Source of the DNA: Fratercula arctica
Lineage: Eukaryota; Chordata; Aves; Charadriiformes; Alcidae
Length of the DNA: 64,000 nt
Assembly (NCBI GenBank): GCA_947846985.1
Contig: CANTUZ010000020.1
Location: forward strand, 7,227,459 to 7,291,458
Direction of reading: 5' to 3'
How positions within the stretch are numbered: position 1 is the stretch's first letter; every line of letters begins with the position of its first letter. The translations under genes and the position numbers were made by a program. Under the pieces are notes generated by a model. The model searched no databases. It saw only the letters and a program-made list of their open reading frames with translations, and was not told the DNA's origin. This document shows, in pieces, positions 34,801-46,821 of this stretch.

Positions 34801-37372
34801 CGGTGTTGGCCGGCTTTAAGAGCAGTTAGCTGATCAGCGAGTTCCTCTTCTGCCTCCTCTCACCCAGAGTCCTTCCCGGGGGCTCGTGTCAGTGCCAGCA
34901 GCGCTGCCTCACTCCTCACGTCCCTTCCACCTTCCCCCCGCGTTTCCCTACGTGGCGTTCCAGAGTCACGCCTGCAGCAGTGAGGAGCCGGCTCTGGTCG
35001 GGGGTGTCTGCGGCCCACGCTCAGGCAGGGGCTCTGTCCCTGTCAGCCAGGCAGGTGACGGACAAGCTGCTCTGCTCATCCCGTCTCACCCGGGCTTGTC
35101 ACCCCCAGAACAAGCCACCGCTGCCTGGTGGCTGTTTCCCGGTGGCCGGCCGGCCCCCAGCCAGGTGGGAAAATCCCCGCTGCTGTGTTTTCCTGGGCAA
35201 GCCAGTCCTCTGAACCTGACTCACGGCACCAGGCAGCGCTTGACGTGAACCTGCAGTTAATTACATGTTCTTGCTAAAAATAATTGAGTAGCCTAAGTTC
35301 TGATCGCTGTAATTGCATTCTAATGAATTTATGTGTCAACTTGTTATGTGCAACTTCAGCATGTTCTGTAAATACCAAATTAAGTTCCTCGCGCAGTCTC
35401 CAGGCTCAGAAGCACAGGTAGCCCCCAGCCGGCTTTACCAGCCCAGCAGGACGCAGAGCAGGTGCCCAGCTCCTCGGCAGCGCTGCAGCCCCTCGCCGAG
35501 CAAACCCGAGCAGCCGCACAAACGCAGGGCAGCTTTGGCAGCACCACAAACTGCCATCATGGCCGCGCTGAGGCGGCTCAGGCTCCTCGCCCTGGGCTCG
35601 TCCTGGTCCCAGGCGCTCAGCCCGAGGAGGGCTCTGTGCCAGGGATGGGTCCGGCCTCTGCTGGGCAGACGGTGGGATGCGGGCTCTGGGCCCAGCCCTG
35701 TGCCGGGCGCGATCGGCCGCCTGCCCGGCTGCTAACAGCTACCGGCGGCTCGCAACACGCTGCTGGTGCTCTATCGGCACATGGAAGGGGTTCCCCGGGC
35801 AGCCAGAGAACAAGCTGCAAAACCAGAGATTAACCCAGAGAACAGGAATGTGTAATTTATTGGCTTCAGTGAGAGTTACAAGCAAATAGTGCCGTCCATC
35901 ATTAATTGTTATGATTGAATGAGACCAGACCCTACCTGTGCTCCTTGAAGGAAAAAGAAGCTTTGGCAAAAGTTACCGAATGATACCATGCTCCTATAAT
36001 GGCTCTTCACAGAACTTTATTTATTGTCATTGTTTTTCGTGTTTGCTACCAGAATACCAGCTACAGCTCCCCTACAAAGCTGTGCATGTTAGTTAACCTC
36101 ATTAAATCCTAAAGGATTAGTCAGCTGTTCCTCAACCACAGAACTGTTAGGAAACATCTAAAGCTCAAAGTTATGTGGCTTGGAAAGTGATTTTCTAATA
36201 CGCAAACTTCAAAGGAATTTTGAAATCCTGCAGCGTAAGGGAGACAGACTAACGCTAATCCACTGGAGTGCTGCTTAATGGCCTGTTTAATTTTTGTCTT
36301 GATAGGTCTTCGTAAGCAGCTGAGCATGAAGGCTGCCTTGCCACGAGCAGGGGCTCAGCCTCACCTCCGGGCGCCACATCCCCCTCCTACTGGATGACCT
36401 CTTCCCCATGGATGACAGCATGTGCAGGTACCGGGGCCCGCGCTGCCGTGGTCACTGCCCACCCCGTGGCTTGTAGTCACGCACAGACACAGACCCACCG
36501 GGGGAGGGTCCCCCCGGGCGCACTGGTGGGTGATGGGGAGTCTGTGGCAGCTGCAGGGACACTGGCTCGTGGTCGGAGCAGGCACCTGTCCCGCTCTGCG
36601 ACATCCATGTGCTGGGCGTCTGGGGGAGCAGTGAGGACGGGCAGGCAGTGTCTCCCCCAGGGACGCTGCTGGGGGAGCCGCCGGCACCTCCCAAGCCCAC
36701 CCTGAACCCCCACGCTGGGACCACCTCTCCCGCTGCCCGTGCTCTGTACGGCATTGGGAACCCGCCATCACGCAGGCTTGGGGGGGCTGCCCTATCTCGA
36801 ATACATAATGCTGTTAACTGTGAAGTAATGAAGGAACTAAACACGCTGCATTTTGAGAGCACAAAGCAAAAACCCACAAATTAATTAAGCTTCCCAGCCC
36901 CCCCGTGAGATGCAAAGGTAATTGCTACGTTCACGGTCCATGTGGGAAAAGAGAGAAAGGGATTTGTTGCGGCGGTGGAGCCTCTGTAATGTGACAGCAG
37001 ATGCACAAGTGGCGTTTCAGCCCCAAGCAGCCCCTCCTGCGTCTCCTGGGGCTGAGAGGGGGACGGAGGAGGGGGGTTTGCACCCTCCCGTGCTGTGCCG
37101 GGCCAGGACAGGGATCTCAAGCCAGGACGCAGAGAGTGAATCCCCGGTTCCCCGCTCGTTAAATGTTGGAGGATGGCGGCGTAACGGAGACAGCCGGCAG
37201 TGGCAGTCAGCGAGCCAGACTGAATCATGTATTTGCCGGTGTGTTATCAGCCGAGGAACCTGTTAGTAATAAAAATACATGAGACGAAGCAAGAGGGCAT
37301 GAATGTTTAATCGGATGAGGGCATTCTCTAGGATACCCACATCTCTGCCACGTAGGCTGACCCAATGCAAAT
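31891..37372. other. Intergenic DNA, alternating GC-rich and AT-rich blocks
   Basis: No gene supported. AT-rich islands near 32,600-33,160, 33,650-34,060, 34,090-34,460, 35,230-35,400 and 35,830-36,330. A 20-bp unit is duplicated in tandem at 33,184-33,223. TAATTA-type words occur at 35,258 and 36,892. Confidence 0.6.
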
Positions 37373-37470
37373 GGAGAAGAAGAGCGTTCCCCGGGCGTCA
37401 GACGTGCCGAAACGCTGCCATTCGGCAGCGTTTCGGCACGTCTGACGCCCGGGGAACGCTCCTCCTCTCC
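37373..37470. repeat. Near-perfect foldback palindrome (47-bp stem, 4-nt loop)
   Basis: 37,382-37,419 is the exact reverse complement of 37,424-37,461 (38 of 38 bp), with the loop ATTC at 37,420-37,423. The stem extends outward to 37,373/37,470 with two A/C mismatches. GC-rich. It is not part of any recognised repeat family; origin unknown. Confidence 0.95.
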
Positions 37471-37643
37471 GGTGTGCAGCCCTGGTAGCATCCCCAAGGC
37501 ACAGCTCTGCAGCCTGGACCATCTCTTTGCACTTTCCTTGTCTTGGCACCTTTCTCTGAGGTGCTTCTGCCTGTCCTCGCAACATCGTTATTCCATCCAC
37601 CTAAAAATGAAAGGCACCGTGGAGACCAGCGCAAGTCCCTGGC

Positions 37644-37710
37644 AGTTGGGACTCGATCATCTTAAAGGTCTTTTCCAACCTAAAATGATTCTAAATGGTT
37701 CTATGATTCC
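37644..37710 (+). mobile_element. Short CR1 LINE 3' tail fragment
   Basis: Contains GACTCGATCATCTTAAAGGT followed by CTTTTCCAACCTAAAATGAT and a degenerate ATTCTATGATTC repeat, the characteristic CR1 terminus in + orientation. Only about 65 bp is recognisable. A T15 run follows at 37,775-37,789. Confidence 0.8.
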
Positions 37711-40700
37711 CAACCCTTATGTTGGTAACAGATCGCGCCTGAGCCCGCAGGGGCCAGCTACCAACTTGTCACTCTTTTTTTTTTTTTTTCTTCTTTTCTT
37801 TCTTAGTGAAACTGCTTTTGAGGGCTGACACTGAAAAACGGAGAACGCTGTCCTCCACCACACCGTCCTTCACAGCAAGGTCTCAGCTGTGGAAGCTGAG
37901 AATTGATATCTGTAAAATAGATCCATCAGCAAAGAAAGAAAAGTCCCTGCTTTCTGTGAGGGATATTAATTTTGACATCTTAATTATAAGTCAGAGGAAA
38001 GGTTGGTGCTGGAATGGTGAGCTTTGAAGATTATTATATTGTCATTACTCATAAATGACTACAAAAGAAACTAGCTCTAAATGATAATGGTAAAGCATAA
38101 TGGCAAACCTATGAAGCTTCTATTACATCCCATTTACTCCAAAAGAGTCCTTTGCTATTAGCTCGATAACAAAACCCAGAAGTACTGATCAGGTTTTGGT
38201 CTACAGTGACATGTATTGCTGTATAAACACTGCCAGGAAAAAAAAAAGAACCTAGAAAATCTGTCTCACTGTGTTTAGAGCAATAATTTTAAAACTGAAT
38301 TAAAATAGAACAGAATTATGGATGTCATAACGTAGTGGTGGTATTTTTGTCTGGCCGATATGACTGGGCATGGGGAGGAAGGGAGGAAAAATATAACTTA
38401 GAGAAAGGTGTCTCACCAGCGCTTTTCGAGGCACAGTGACATTTGTACATGGCCTCTGATTCCGAGGCTGCCTCTTAAATGTGCTGAAAACCACGGGGAA
38501 ATGGAGGAACTCCACCTAGGAACTGGACACGGTGCAGTGGAAAGATGATGCTTTATTTCTCAGGTAGTGGATGCTGAGCCGTGTCACCTCACAGCAGGAT
38601 TGCCATGGCAGCCAGGGAAATAAGGGGACTGTTATTTCTGGGGTGCAGGGAGGTCTGGGTGAGCTGCTCTGAGGGACGGGGGGCGGCTGGGACGGGGTCC
38701 CCAGGGTGCCGCTGCCAGCCCCGCTCCGAGCTGGATCCCCGGAGCCCCGCGGCGCACAGGAGCCGCTGTCCCCCCGCTGGGGGTGTCGGGGGGCAGCACT
38801 CATGCTGGAGCTGTGCCAGCACCCAGGGTGTAGCCCGGGGAGGGCTCTGCTGGTGGGACCCTTGGAGTCCCTTTTCCACCACCTTGTGCTCCTGCCCCTT
38901 GCTGAGGAGCGAAACAGAGGGGCCAGAAGTCTCTCCACAGATCTCCTCCGAACCCCAGGTATAATTTTTGCCACATTCTTCATCTATAGTAGCAACACCT
39001 GAATGACCCTCCCTTAAGGTGAAGTCTGTTCTGTCAGAGTGCGTGATTCGATTTCTTGTACTAAAATGTAAATTAACTTAAACCCACTGTAAGAAGCTTT
39101 TTTCAATATGAGCTGTAATTACTGCTGGGGCTGTAAAAAAAGCTTTCTTTAAAACTTTTATCAAAGTTATTTTGTGTTATTATTGCTTTTTGTGATGTGT
39201 CTGGATTTTCCAAACAGCAAATAATTCTGCACTTATCTTGGTTCCTTTGATAATATTTTTTATGACAGACCTACTGAGACTCTAACTACATTATTAACAT
39301 TAAAAAAGGAAGAATGGGGACAGTCTTTTCTAAATAAGTCTGCAAAAACCCTTGCATGTCATTGCTGCTGCTTAAATACTAATCATGGAAAGACAAGAAA
39401 TGTATTAATCATATAGCTTTGTGCAGAGTAATGTAACCAGATATGAATTATCATGTTGCTAGGAATTACGAACGCAGCCATCCTTCTTCAGCTGGGCAAG
39501 GTCTATTTGTTCAAATGAGGCTTTCTGAAATGTTAGCGCAGTCGGAAGAGCTCCTCGAAGTGACAAAGCCAGCTATGTGTACAATAGTGGCAGAACAAAA
39601 GGCCGGTTGTGTTAGTCTGGAATCTTCGGGCTCCGGGGAGCGACCCCCGAGAGGGCTGGCGCTCGCTGCATCTGGCAGAGGCAGGCGACCGCACGCAGGA
39701 GGGGCAGGAGACGTGTTTTTCTGGTCCCAACACCCCATTGCTCCTCCTTCGTCCTATTTTCTAGAAATAAAATTGTCAGCGTGTTGTTGCAGCTCACCCA
39801 CCCTCTCCTCCCTGACGGCTCCTCTTTCAATAGGATGGGTGCAACCGGAGAGGCAGGAGAGCATCTCACCCCTCGTCTCCGGTTCAAACCTTCGTTGCTG
39901 TGATAGAACCAGTTTGTCTCTGAAAGACAAGAGCAGACTGTAGCGTGGCCTGCAAATAACGGCAGGACTCTCGGGCCCCGGAAGGCAATGACTTACAGGA
40001 GTGGGAATCTGCTCTCAAGAAATGGGATTTTCCTCTGCATTTTCCAGGGCAGTTCAACTGTACGGACATGGCGTGGCTGTGGGGCTGCTCCCCCAGCCTG
40101 GCCGGCTCCCCCTTGTTTCCCAGCTGCTCACCCAGCCGATACCAGTTAGGAGAGAAAAAGTGACTGGTGAAAAGGAGCAGGAATCAGAGAGGAGCTGGGG
40201 ATTACATTTATCAGGCAGAGACTGGGATAGGTTTTTGGACCATGTCAGCTATCCCAAATCCCTGTGAACAGGGCTATAAAACTTGACAAGGCTGCTACAG
40301 ATATTTCAGATCCTATTAAAGATGTAAAACCACTGACAGAGCTGAACCGCTTACAGATGCTCACCCGGCTGCTGGGGAAGCAGGCTGACACCAGGGAGAA
40401 GGTTCAAGCAAGGGATTTTAGAGGGTGATGATCAGAAACACACCCAAATGGAGAGAAATGGCTGAAACTATGAACACGGTAAAACATCATCAAATCAATA
40501 GCTTCTGCTGTTTCTGGTAAATGCTCTGAATAGTGTACCAGAAGTAGTAGTTCAAACTGTGCTGAATTCGACTTGGTTTAGGTAAGCTCTTTAGAGGAAA
40601 CATTTGCAACAGGTAATTCTGCTCCTATGAATCATTATGGATTCACAGAGAAAAAGCCCTCCCTCCGGTACATAAGTAGACAAGCAAACAAGTCTAACTT

Positions 40701-43700
40701 AGAAGAGCAAGAAACAAATCCTTTTTTTCAACTCCTAAGTTGTCTGGTTCGAGTCAAAAGGTTCAAGTCCTGACCTGGCAGTGGCCTAAACCACACAGCA
40801 CACAGTGCTGTAAGGGGCAAGGGTTCGCCTCAGAAAACCCACCATGATAAATAAATCCCAGACTTGGGAAGCGCTCAGATCTGAGAGCATCGCTGCAAAC
40901 CGCCTGGTCTCTGCCGGTGAGTCTGGTCTGCGGCGCAGAGCTGGCCCGTGACACCCGCCAGCCGCGTTCCATCCCATTGCCGGCACAGCCACCGCCAGCC
41001 AGAGGACTCGGCAGCAGCCACCCATCCTCTGGATGCACGGGAAGGAAAGAACTTCTGCTGTAGCAGAGTAAGGGCCTACGATAACAGCCTTGTAGCTGCT
41101 TGTGAAATGTCCCAGTGCCTCAGCACGGCAAAGGGGGGACATCTCCCCTCAGTGACGCAGAAGGGAGAGCACCCGGCGATGGCACCAGCAGAGATCAGGT
41201 CAGTTCTCACTAAGGGCTGGGACGTGCACCTATTTCCTGAGCCCTGACTGCAAACACACATCTGCTTTACCAGCACTCTGCCACCACAGCCGCTGCCAAC
41301 GCTGCCATAGCCCTGCCGCGCTGTGTCCTCCCTGCCCGACCCCCCAAGCCCTGCTGCCTCCCCGAGCTGTCTCCGAGCATCCCACCCGTTTCCTCCAGCC
41401 TCGATTTTTCTGCAAAGCACTAAGCTCTAGATCTAGACTTACACGCTCCATTACTACTTTTAGGCTCTAAATCCAATATGTAGACTTCAAGGCCATGCTT
41501 AGCTGTGATCCCGTATGACTGCGTGACTCTCAGCTCACTGTTTGGCTGGGCCTTTATCCCCACTTTACATTCGTCAGCATCCGCAGCACTTGATCACATT
41601 GCATTGCAGACGATTCGTGTGCGTCCCAGAGCGAGCGGCTGAGGGGTATTTGCATAGGCTGCTTCTTTATTCACTTTGACAAGTCCTCTTAGATCATCTT
41701 GTTAACTGCTCTACAGAAAGCTACAGCAGCAACCGACCGCACTTGCAGCAGGCGTACGTGGAGCAATCTCTGTAGTTAACGTTTTTATTCTGGAAATTTT
41801 GACTCTTGAGGGTGAGCTGCACAGGAAACAGCAAAGTAGATGAAAAGTGCTTGAGAACGTATCACTGTGTGCTCCGTACATACCTGCATTACAACTGCAA
41901 TGGAAATTAGTTCCCCTCTTTCAGCAGTGCCTTATTTGTTGTTCTCTCCCCCCACTTTTTTTTTTTTTTTTTTTTTTGCCAGCTTGAGGGTAACCCAACA
42001 CTGCTGTCCTTGTTCAGAGCATGTACCACACAGGTCAGGAGCAGGCTCCTCAGTTGTTCAAGCTTTTAACCTGTTGGCAGATGTTTGCGTCAAGCAAGCA
42101 GACCATTTGGTGTCATTTGTTTTCATGTTCTCCATTGCAGGGATCTGCCTATACACAGCCTCCTTCCTCAGAGGTTTCTTTCATTTTATGAGCATTAGTT
42201 TAACGGAATTTGTGCTGTTTCAGGTATGAAATATTGTTGAATGTGCAGCTGGGAAGTTGAGGCATACAGAGGATCTGACTCAAATTAATTTACCGTAAAG
42301 TCTTGGTCAAAACATAGTAAATTCCCAGACCAACGCTCCTGTTGTTTGAAAACCGTACATGATTATTTACAAGACAATCAGGGCCTATCGCATGCAATGA
42401 CCACTAAATATCTGCATTGCCCAGGGATGGTTTTTTATCTGTGGGAGACAGAGTGAGGAGAGAAGGACATAATGCCGCGTGAATGCTGTCCTTGCTGGTT
42501 TTGCCTCTCGCTTGCATGCTGTGCCGATGCGTGTATTAAATACAGGCAGATTTATGGAGTGGCTTTGCATCGGTGAAGCATTCACTGATGCTGATCTACA
42601 GCTCGCACATCTCCCGATCCCAGGTGAGAGTCCAGGCACCTAGGGCTTAGTCAGCCCAGGTTGGCACAGATCTCTATTAAGACTTGGGTTTATTCTCTAA
42701 GCTTTTTTTGGATCTTGACAAAAATCCTTGGTAAGATCTGCTTGCATGGCCACTTTTCCTCCTGTACAAGTTAATTTATGATGTGTTTAAAAGTTTGCTT
42801 TCAGATAACTGTATCTCAGGGTCACACAGTTTTCAAACAGACAGTCCTGGATATGTCTGTCCACAGAATAGCAAATGCCTGGCTTCGAACCATCCTTATC
42901 CAACAGTGATTTGTTTGTGCTTCCTTAGAGGCACGTAGCTTACTGAATAATTTGTTACCCCGTGTTTGAGGTGAGTGCTTCTGTTAGGAAGGAACGCTGT
43001 GCCTGCTGCTCCTCCCTGGCAACTATTTTTGTTGTCAGTTAATGTGGTGCAGTCAACCATCGCCGCTGGTTCTCTAACAGCATTGTGGCCAGGTAGTATT
43101 GCTGTGAGACAGTCGGAGCTCCTGTGCGCCCAGTCCCTGGGAGGACAGCAAGTAACACACTTCTACACATACCAATGCCTGCACAGCGCTCTGCCCTGGT
43201 GCAACTTGCTTCATTTCGTCCTTGCTGAGGATGGAATTGTTCTCATTTTGTGTGTGTACATGTTGTGTGAGTATTTTGCCTCTGTCCGGCTCTCTTCCCT
43301 GTAAGCATGGGGCTGATGAACTGCAGGTAGCACAGACAGTTGCATTGCGAGTGTTGGGCACTAGGAGAAGGGCTTGCGAGGAGTCCAAATGTAACACCAG
43401 AATTCCCTTTCTGTCCTCTCCGAGAAAGTGTGTCTTCACGCTCTAATTAAACAGCAGTCTGACATGTTTTTGCTGTTTTGATTTCCTTTGAACTTTGGCA
43501 GTGTGATAAACAAACTTTGCTTCCCTGCCTACCAAGAAGTTGCGCTGTCTTGAAGCAATTTATTTCCTCACCTCTGACATGGCAGAGCCCAGCACCCTGT
43601 TCTCGTGGCGTCTGTAGGTGTGAGCCGATGCCAACGGCAGAGGGATGGCAGCTGCCATGGCACAACGGGCAATGAGCCGGAGATGCTGGAGCACTGATGT

Positions 43701-46129
43701 CTCTTTGATGGCCCCTTTAGCTCGCTGAGATTTCAAATGCTTGTGCTCAGTAAACACACACCTGGGGCTGGTAGGGGTGAGAGCACGTTCCCTCTGATCG
43801 CTGCGAGGTGGTGCAGACACTTTACGTGTCTGAGCTGCAGTGAGTAATCAGATGGGAGGAAGGAAAGCAGGACCAACGCACTCCTCGTCATGTGGCATAA
43901 ACGAGAATGAAAATTGTCTGTCAGTTCCCAAGCACTTTGTTCATGTTTCAGAGTTTGTTCATGATGGAACAATGAAGCAGGTCCTGTGGGGTGAGATGTG
44001 CTGTGTGGGGTGGGCTACCCAAAACCGCAGGGTGGCCGGGGGGCTGCCCCCATCTCCAGCACTGAAGGGTGCAGTGACCCCAGCAGAGGTGACAGCAGGG
44101 ACTCCAGTCCCCAAGGAGCCCCGCGGGCTGCGGTCACCGCCTGGGAGAGGCCTCGCACGTCTGCTGGGTTTCCACGTGCAGACAGTGCACCCACACCCTG
44201 GGCATGAGGAGGAGATGGGTGATTAGTGAGCGATGCTGAGAAAATAAATACGTTCAACACTGTTTACTCTCTCAGAATACAGTGAGACTGAAGGGTAAAC
44301 GAGCAGCTCCAGAAGAGGATTATCATTCATGCGATGGATAACTAACCTGTGGAACTTCCTGGCATTGCGCAGGTGAGGAGCTTCATAAAATTTACAAAGG
44401 ATTAGGCAGCTTTTTTTGTCTTTCAAATTCATATTGAAGCATATTGCTAAAGAGAACAGGACTTTCACTGAAGGAACAGCAGCTTCGTGACTTGCTTTTG
44501 TTACTCGCATTATTAGCTAGCACGTCAAGCTCAGCATTTCGGAAGCTGTCCCCCGTTTCAGGTGTGTAAGCACAGTGGGGATCTCACTGCGGGGTTCGAA
44601 AGCCTCAGCCAGTGAAGAGACTGAGTTGCATTTTCAGAAGATAGGGGCGGATGGGGGGGGCATGGATAAACTGCTAATCCTGGAGCCAAAGGGACACTCA
44701 TCTCCTCCTTGAGGTTCCTGTGCTGTCTACATACAATTGTGTGTATTCTCTGGAACGCCTGGCACAGGCCACTGTCAGCGGCTCATAAATTAGCACATCG
44801 TGCCTGGTGTCACAATTCTCGTGTAAAATATTGAAGGTTGGTTTTAAATAATGTGACAGTGTCCCTTTTAATGTCCAGATCGCGAATGCCACAAAGCTTT
44901 CAGCCTTCTTGCTTCCATTCTGCAAGTGTGAAAGAAAATTTATCTCTGGCAGTTTTTTCCGTGCCTGTTGGCAGGCAGCCCGATGAACCTCAAATAGCAC
45001 CGAGCACAAGGAGCTAAACCTGCGCTCCTCACGACTCCATTAACGCCGCAGGCGTCACACCTCAGGGGTACTGGGAGCATTTGGTTAATGTCCCCAAACA
45101 AGTTTAGATTACATTGTTTTATGCCAGCAAGCACGGCTTTGTTATAAGATTGGTGTTCTTCTGACTTCTTTGGAAGCATTCTTGCTTTTTTTGGTACTGG
45201 CTGCTACGTAAGTCATAGGCCAACAGGCCTTTAAGGCACAGGAACCTGTAAGAACTGGGAAACACCCAGAAGTTACTGGTGTTTGTTGTGAGCAGGTTTC
45301 TCAGAGGTTTCTGTGCTATGCAGAAATTAACCACTTGCTGCTCTTTACCATTGCAAAACATTCCGTGTTGAAATGTGATAGTTCTCATGCGTCTGTTGTG
45401 CAAACTGAGGTAAACACAAGGACGCACCAATGGAAACAAAAATCCATTGTTTTACAACTCAGCAAACAGTCTTTGGACTCTGCAGATACCGTCCTCTTCA
45501 CTTCCTCCTGTGCAAAGGGAAGAAGTATTTGAGCTATGCGAAGTCACACCTCTCTATTTGCAAACAACGGCGACGCTCCACCTCCTCGGGCGCAGGGTTT
45601 AATGCAGCCCCGATGCTCGGGAAGGGCTTCAGCCCGCGGGGTGCAGCTGCAGCTTCAAGGCACCCCTAAAGCATCGCAGGCGGTGGAAAAGATTTGCAGT
45701 GGAAATTCAGCCTCTGAGTAAGAGAAAAACAACTGAAGGGGACTGGGTGGAGAAATTTTCAATTTGAACCATAAAGCTTTGCAAGGATTAATTTTCAGCT
45801 TTTACAGTAGTGACATTGATTTTGAAGGAACTTCCCCGCGGTTAGCAGGTTTTAGTGTGCCATTTGTTAAGCGCTGTGCTATGCTCCCGAGCGCCGTGAT
45901 TTTCATCGTGTGTACCTGGCGTGTAATCCCTACCTGGCATGAGCTAATGGCTACGCTGAAATCTTTGATACACAGCTAAATAAAAAAGCTCATGTGCAGA
46001 GCAAACACACTGGATTTGTGTTTTCCAGTTAAAAAAATGTCTTCATGGGTGTATCTAAACTGTAGCTGTCGTTCTGATGATGCTTTGGCCCAACGTACTC
46101 GAGCCAGGTTTAAATCAGCAGGCTGGAGC
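37711..46129. other. Intergenic DNA upstream of MAGI3
   Basis: No gene supported. Composition is more AT-rich than in the preceding 20 kb, with GC-rich patches near 38,590-38,960, 40,860-41,400 and 44,010-44,220. A pyrimidine-rich, acceptor-like tract ends at 37,806 but no exon can be defined after it. A T22 homopolymer lies at 41,956-41,977. Confidence 0.6.
41956..41977. repeat. T22 homopolymer
   Basis: Uninterrupted run of 22 T, preceded by a CT-rich stretch. No flanking retroelement was recognised. Confidence 0.9.
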
Positions 46130-46360
46130 AATGACGGCCATGTGGAGAGCGGTGTCTGCGCCCGTGGAGTTGTGCCGCAGGAGACGCACATCGAAAGGAG
46201 GCGGGTGCGGGCACAGCCCGTGCCAGCGCGGGAGTCCGGCACCGGGGGAAGGAGGGTAGAAGCACTGGGGCTGCTGCGGGGAGGAACGCGCAGAGCGGCC
46301 GAGGGGAAGGCGGCCCCCTGCTGCTGAGGTTCTCCAAACCGCCGCCACACGGCACAGCCC

Positions 46361-46545
46361 GGCCAGGCCGAGGGGAGACGCTGCCTGAGGTGGGCACTGC
46401 CTGAGGGGAGATCCTGTCTGGGGGGCAACCGGCCGAGGGGGCTCCTGGCCGAGGGGGCCTCTGACTGAGGGGAGATTCTGTCTGACGGGGGCTCCTGATG
46501 GAGGTGGGCCCTGGCTGAGGGGCTGCTCCCGGCCGAGGCGCCCAG
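46361..46545. repeat. Degenerate GC-rich tandem repeat in the MAGI3 promoter
   Basis: Repeated words of the form CTGAGGGGAGATYCTGTCTG at 46,401 and 46,465 (64 bp apart), GAGGTGGGC at 46,387 and 46,501, and several CCGAGGGG(G). It looks like a worn minisatellite of roughly 20-bp units with a 64-bp higher-order period. Confidence 0.7.
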
Positions 46546-46821
46546 CAGGGCCGGGGGCGGGCGATGCCCGTCCCGGCGGCCGCGCTGCCCGTGACGGCTG
46601 AAGCCCCGCCCCGGGGGGCCGGCGGCGGGGCGCGGCGGGGGCGTGGCCGGGGCGCGGGGGCGCGCGGCGGGGGCGTGGCCGGGCGGCGGGGGCGCGCGCG
46701 GCGGGGCGGGGCGCGGCGGGGCGGGCGGGGCGCCGCCGCGGCGGGGCGGCAGTCGGGCGGCAGCCGCGGCCGGGGAGGTGAGCGGTGGCGCGGGGCGGGC
46801 AGCGGCGCCCCGAGGGGCGGC

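Noticed and set aside
37790..37840. Pyrimidine tract and TTTCTTAG that looks like a splice acceptor after the CR1 tail
   Set aside because: It is a T15 homopolymer extension with no definable exon, donor or partner gene nearby.
40748..40775. GGTTCGAGTC and GGTTCAAGTCC words resembling a tRNA T-loop (B box)
   Set aside because: No A box at the right distance upstream and no cloverleaf can be drawn.
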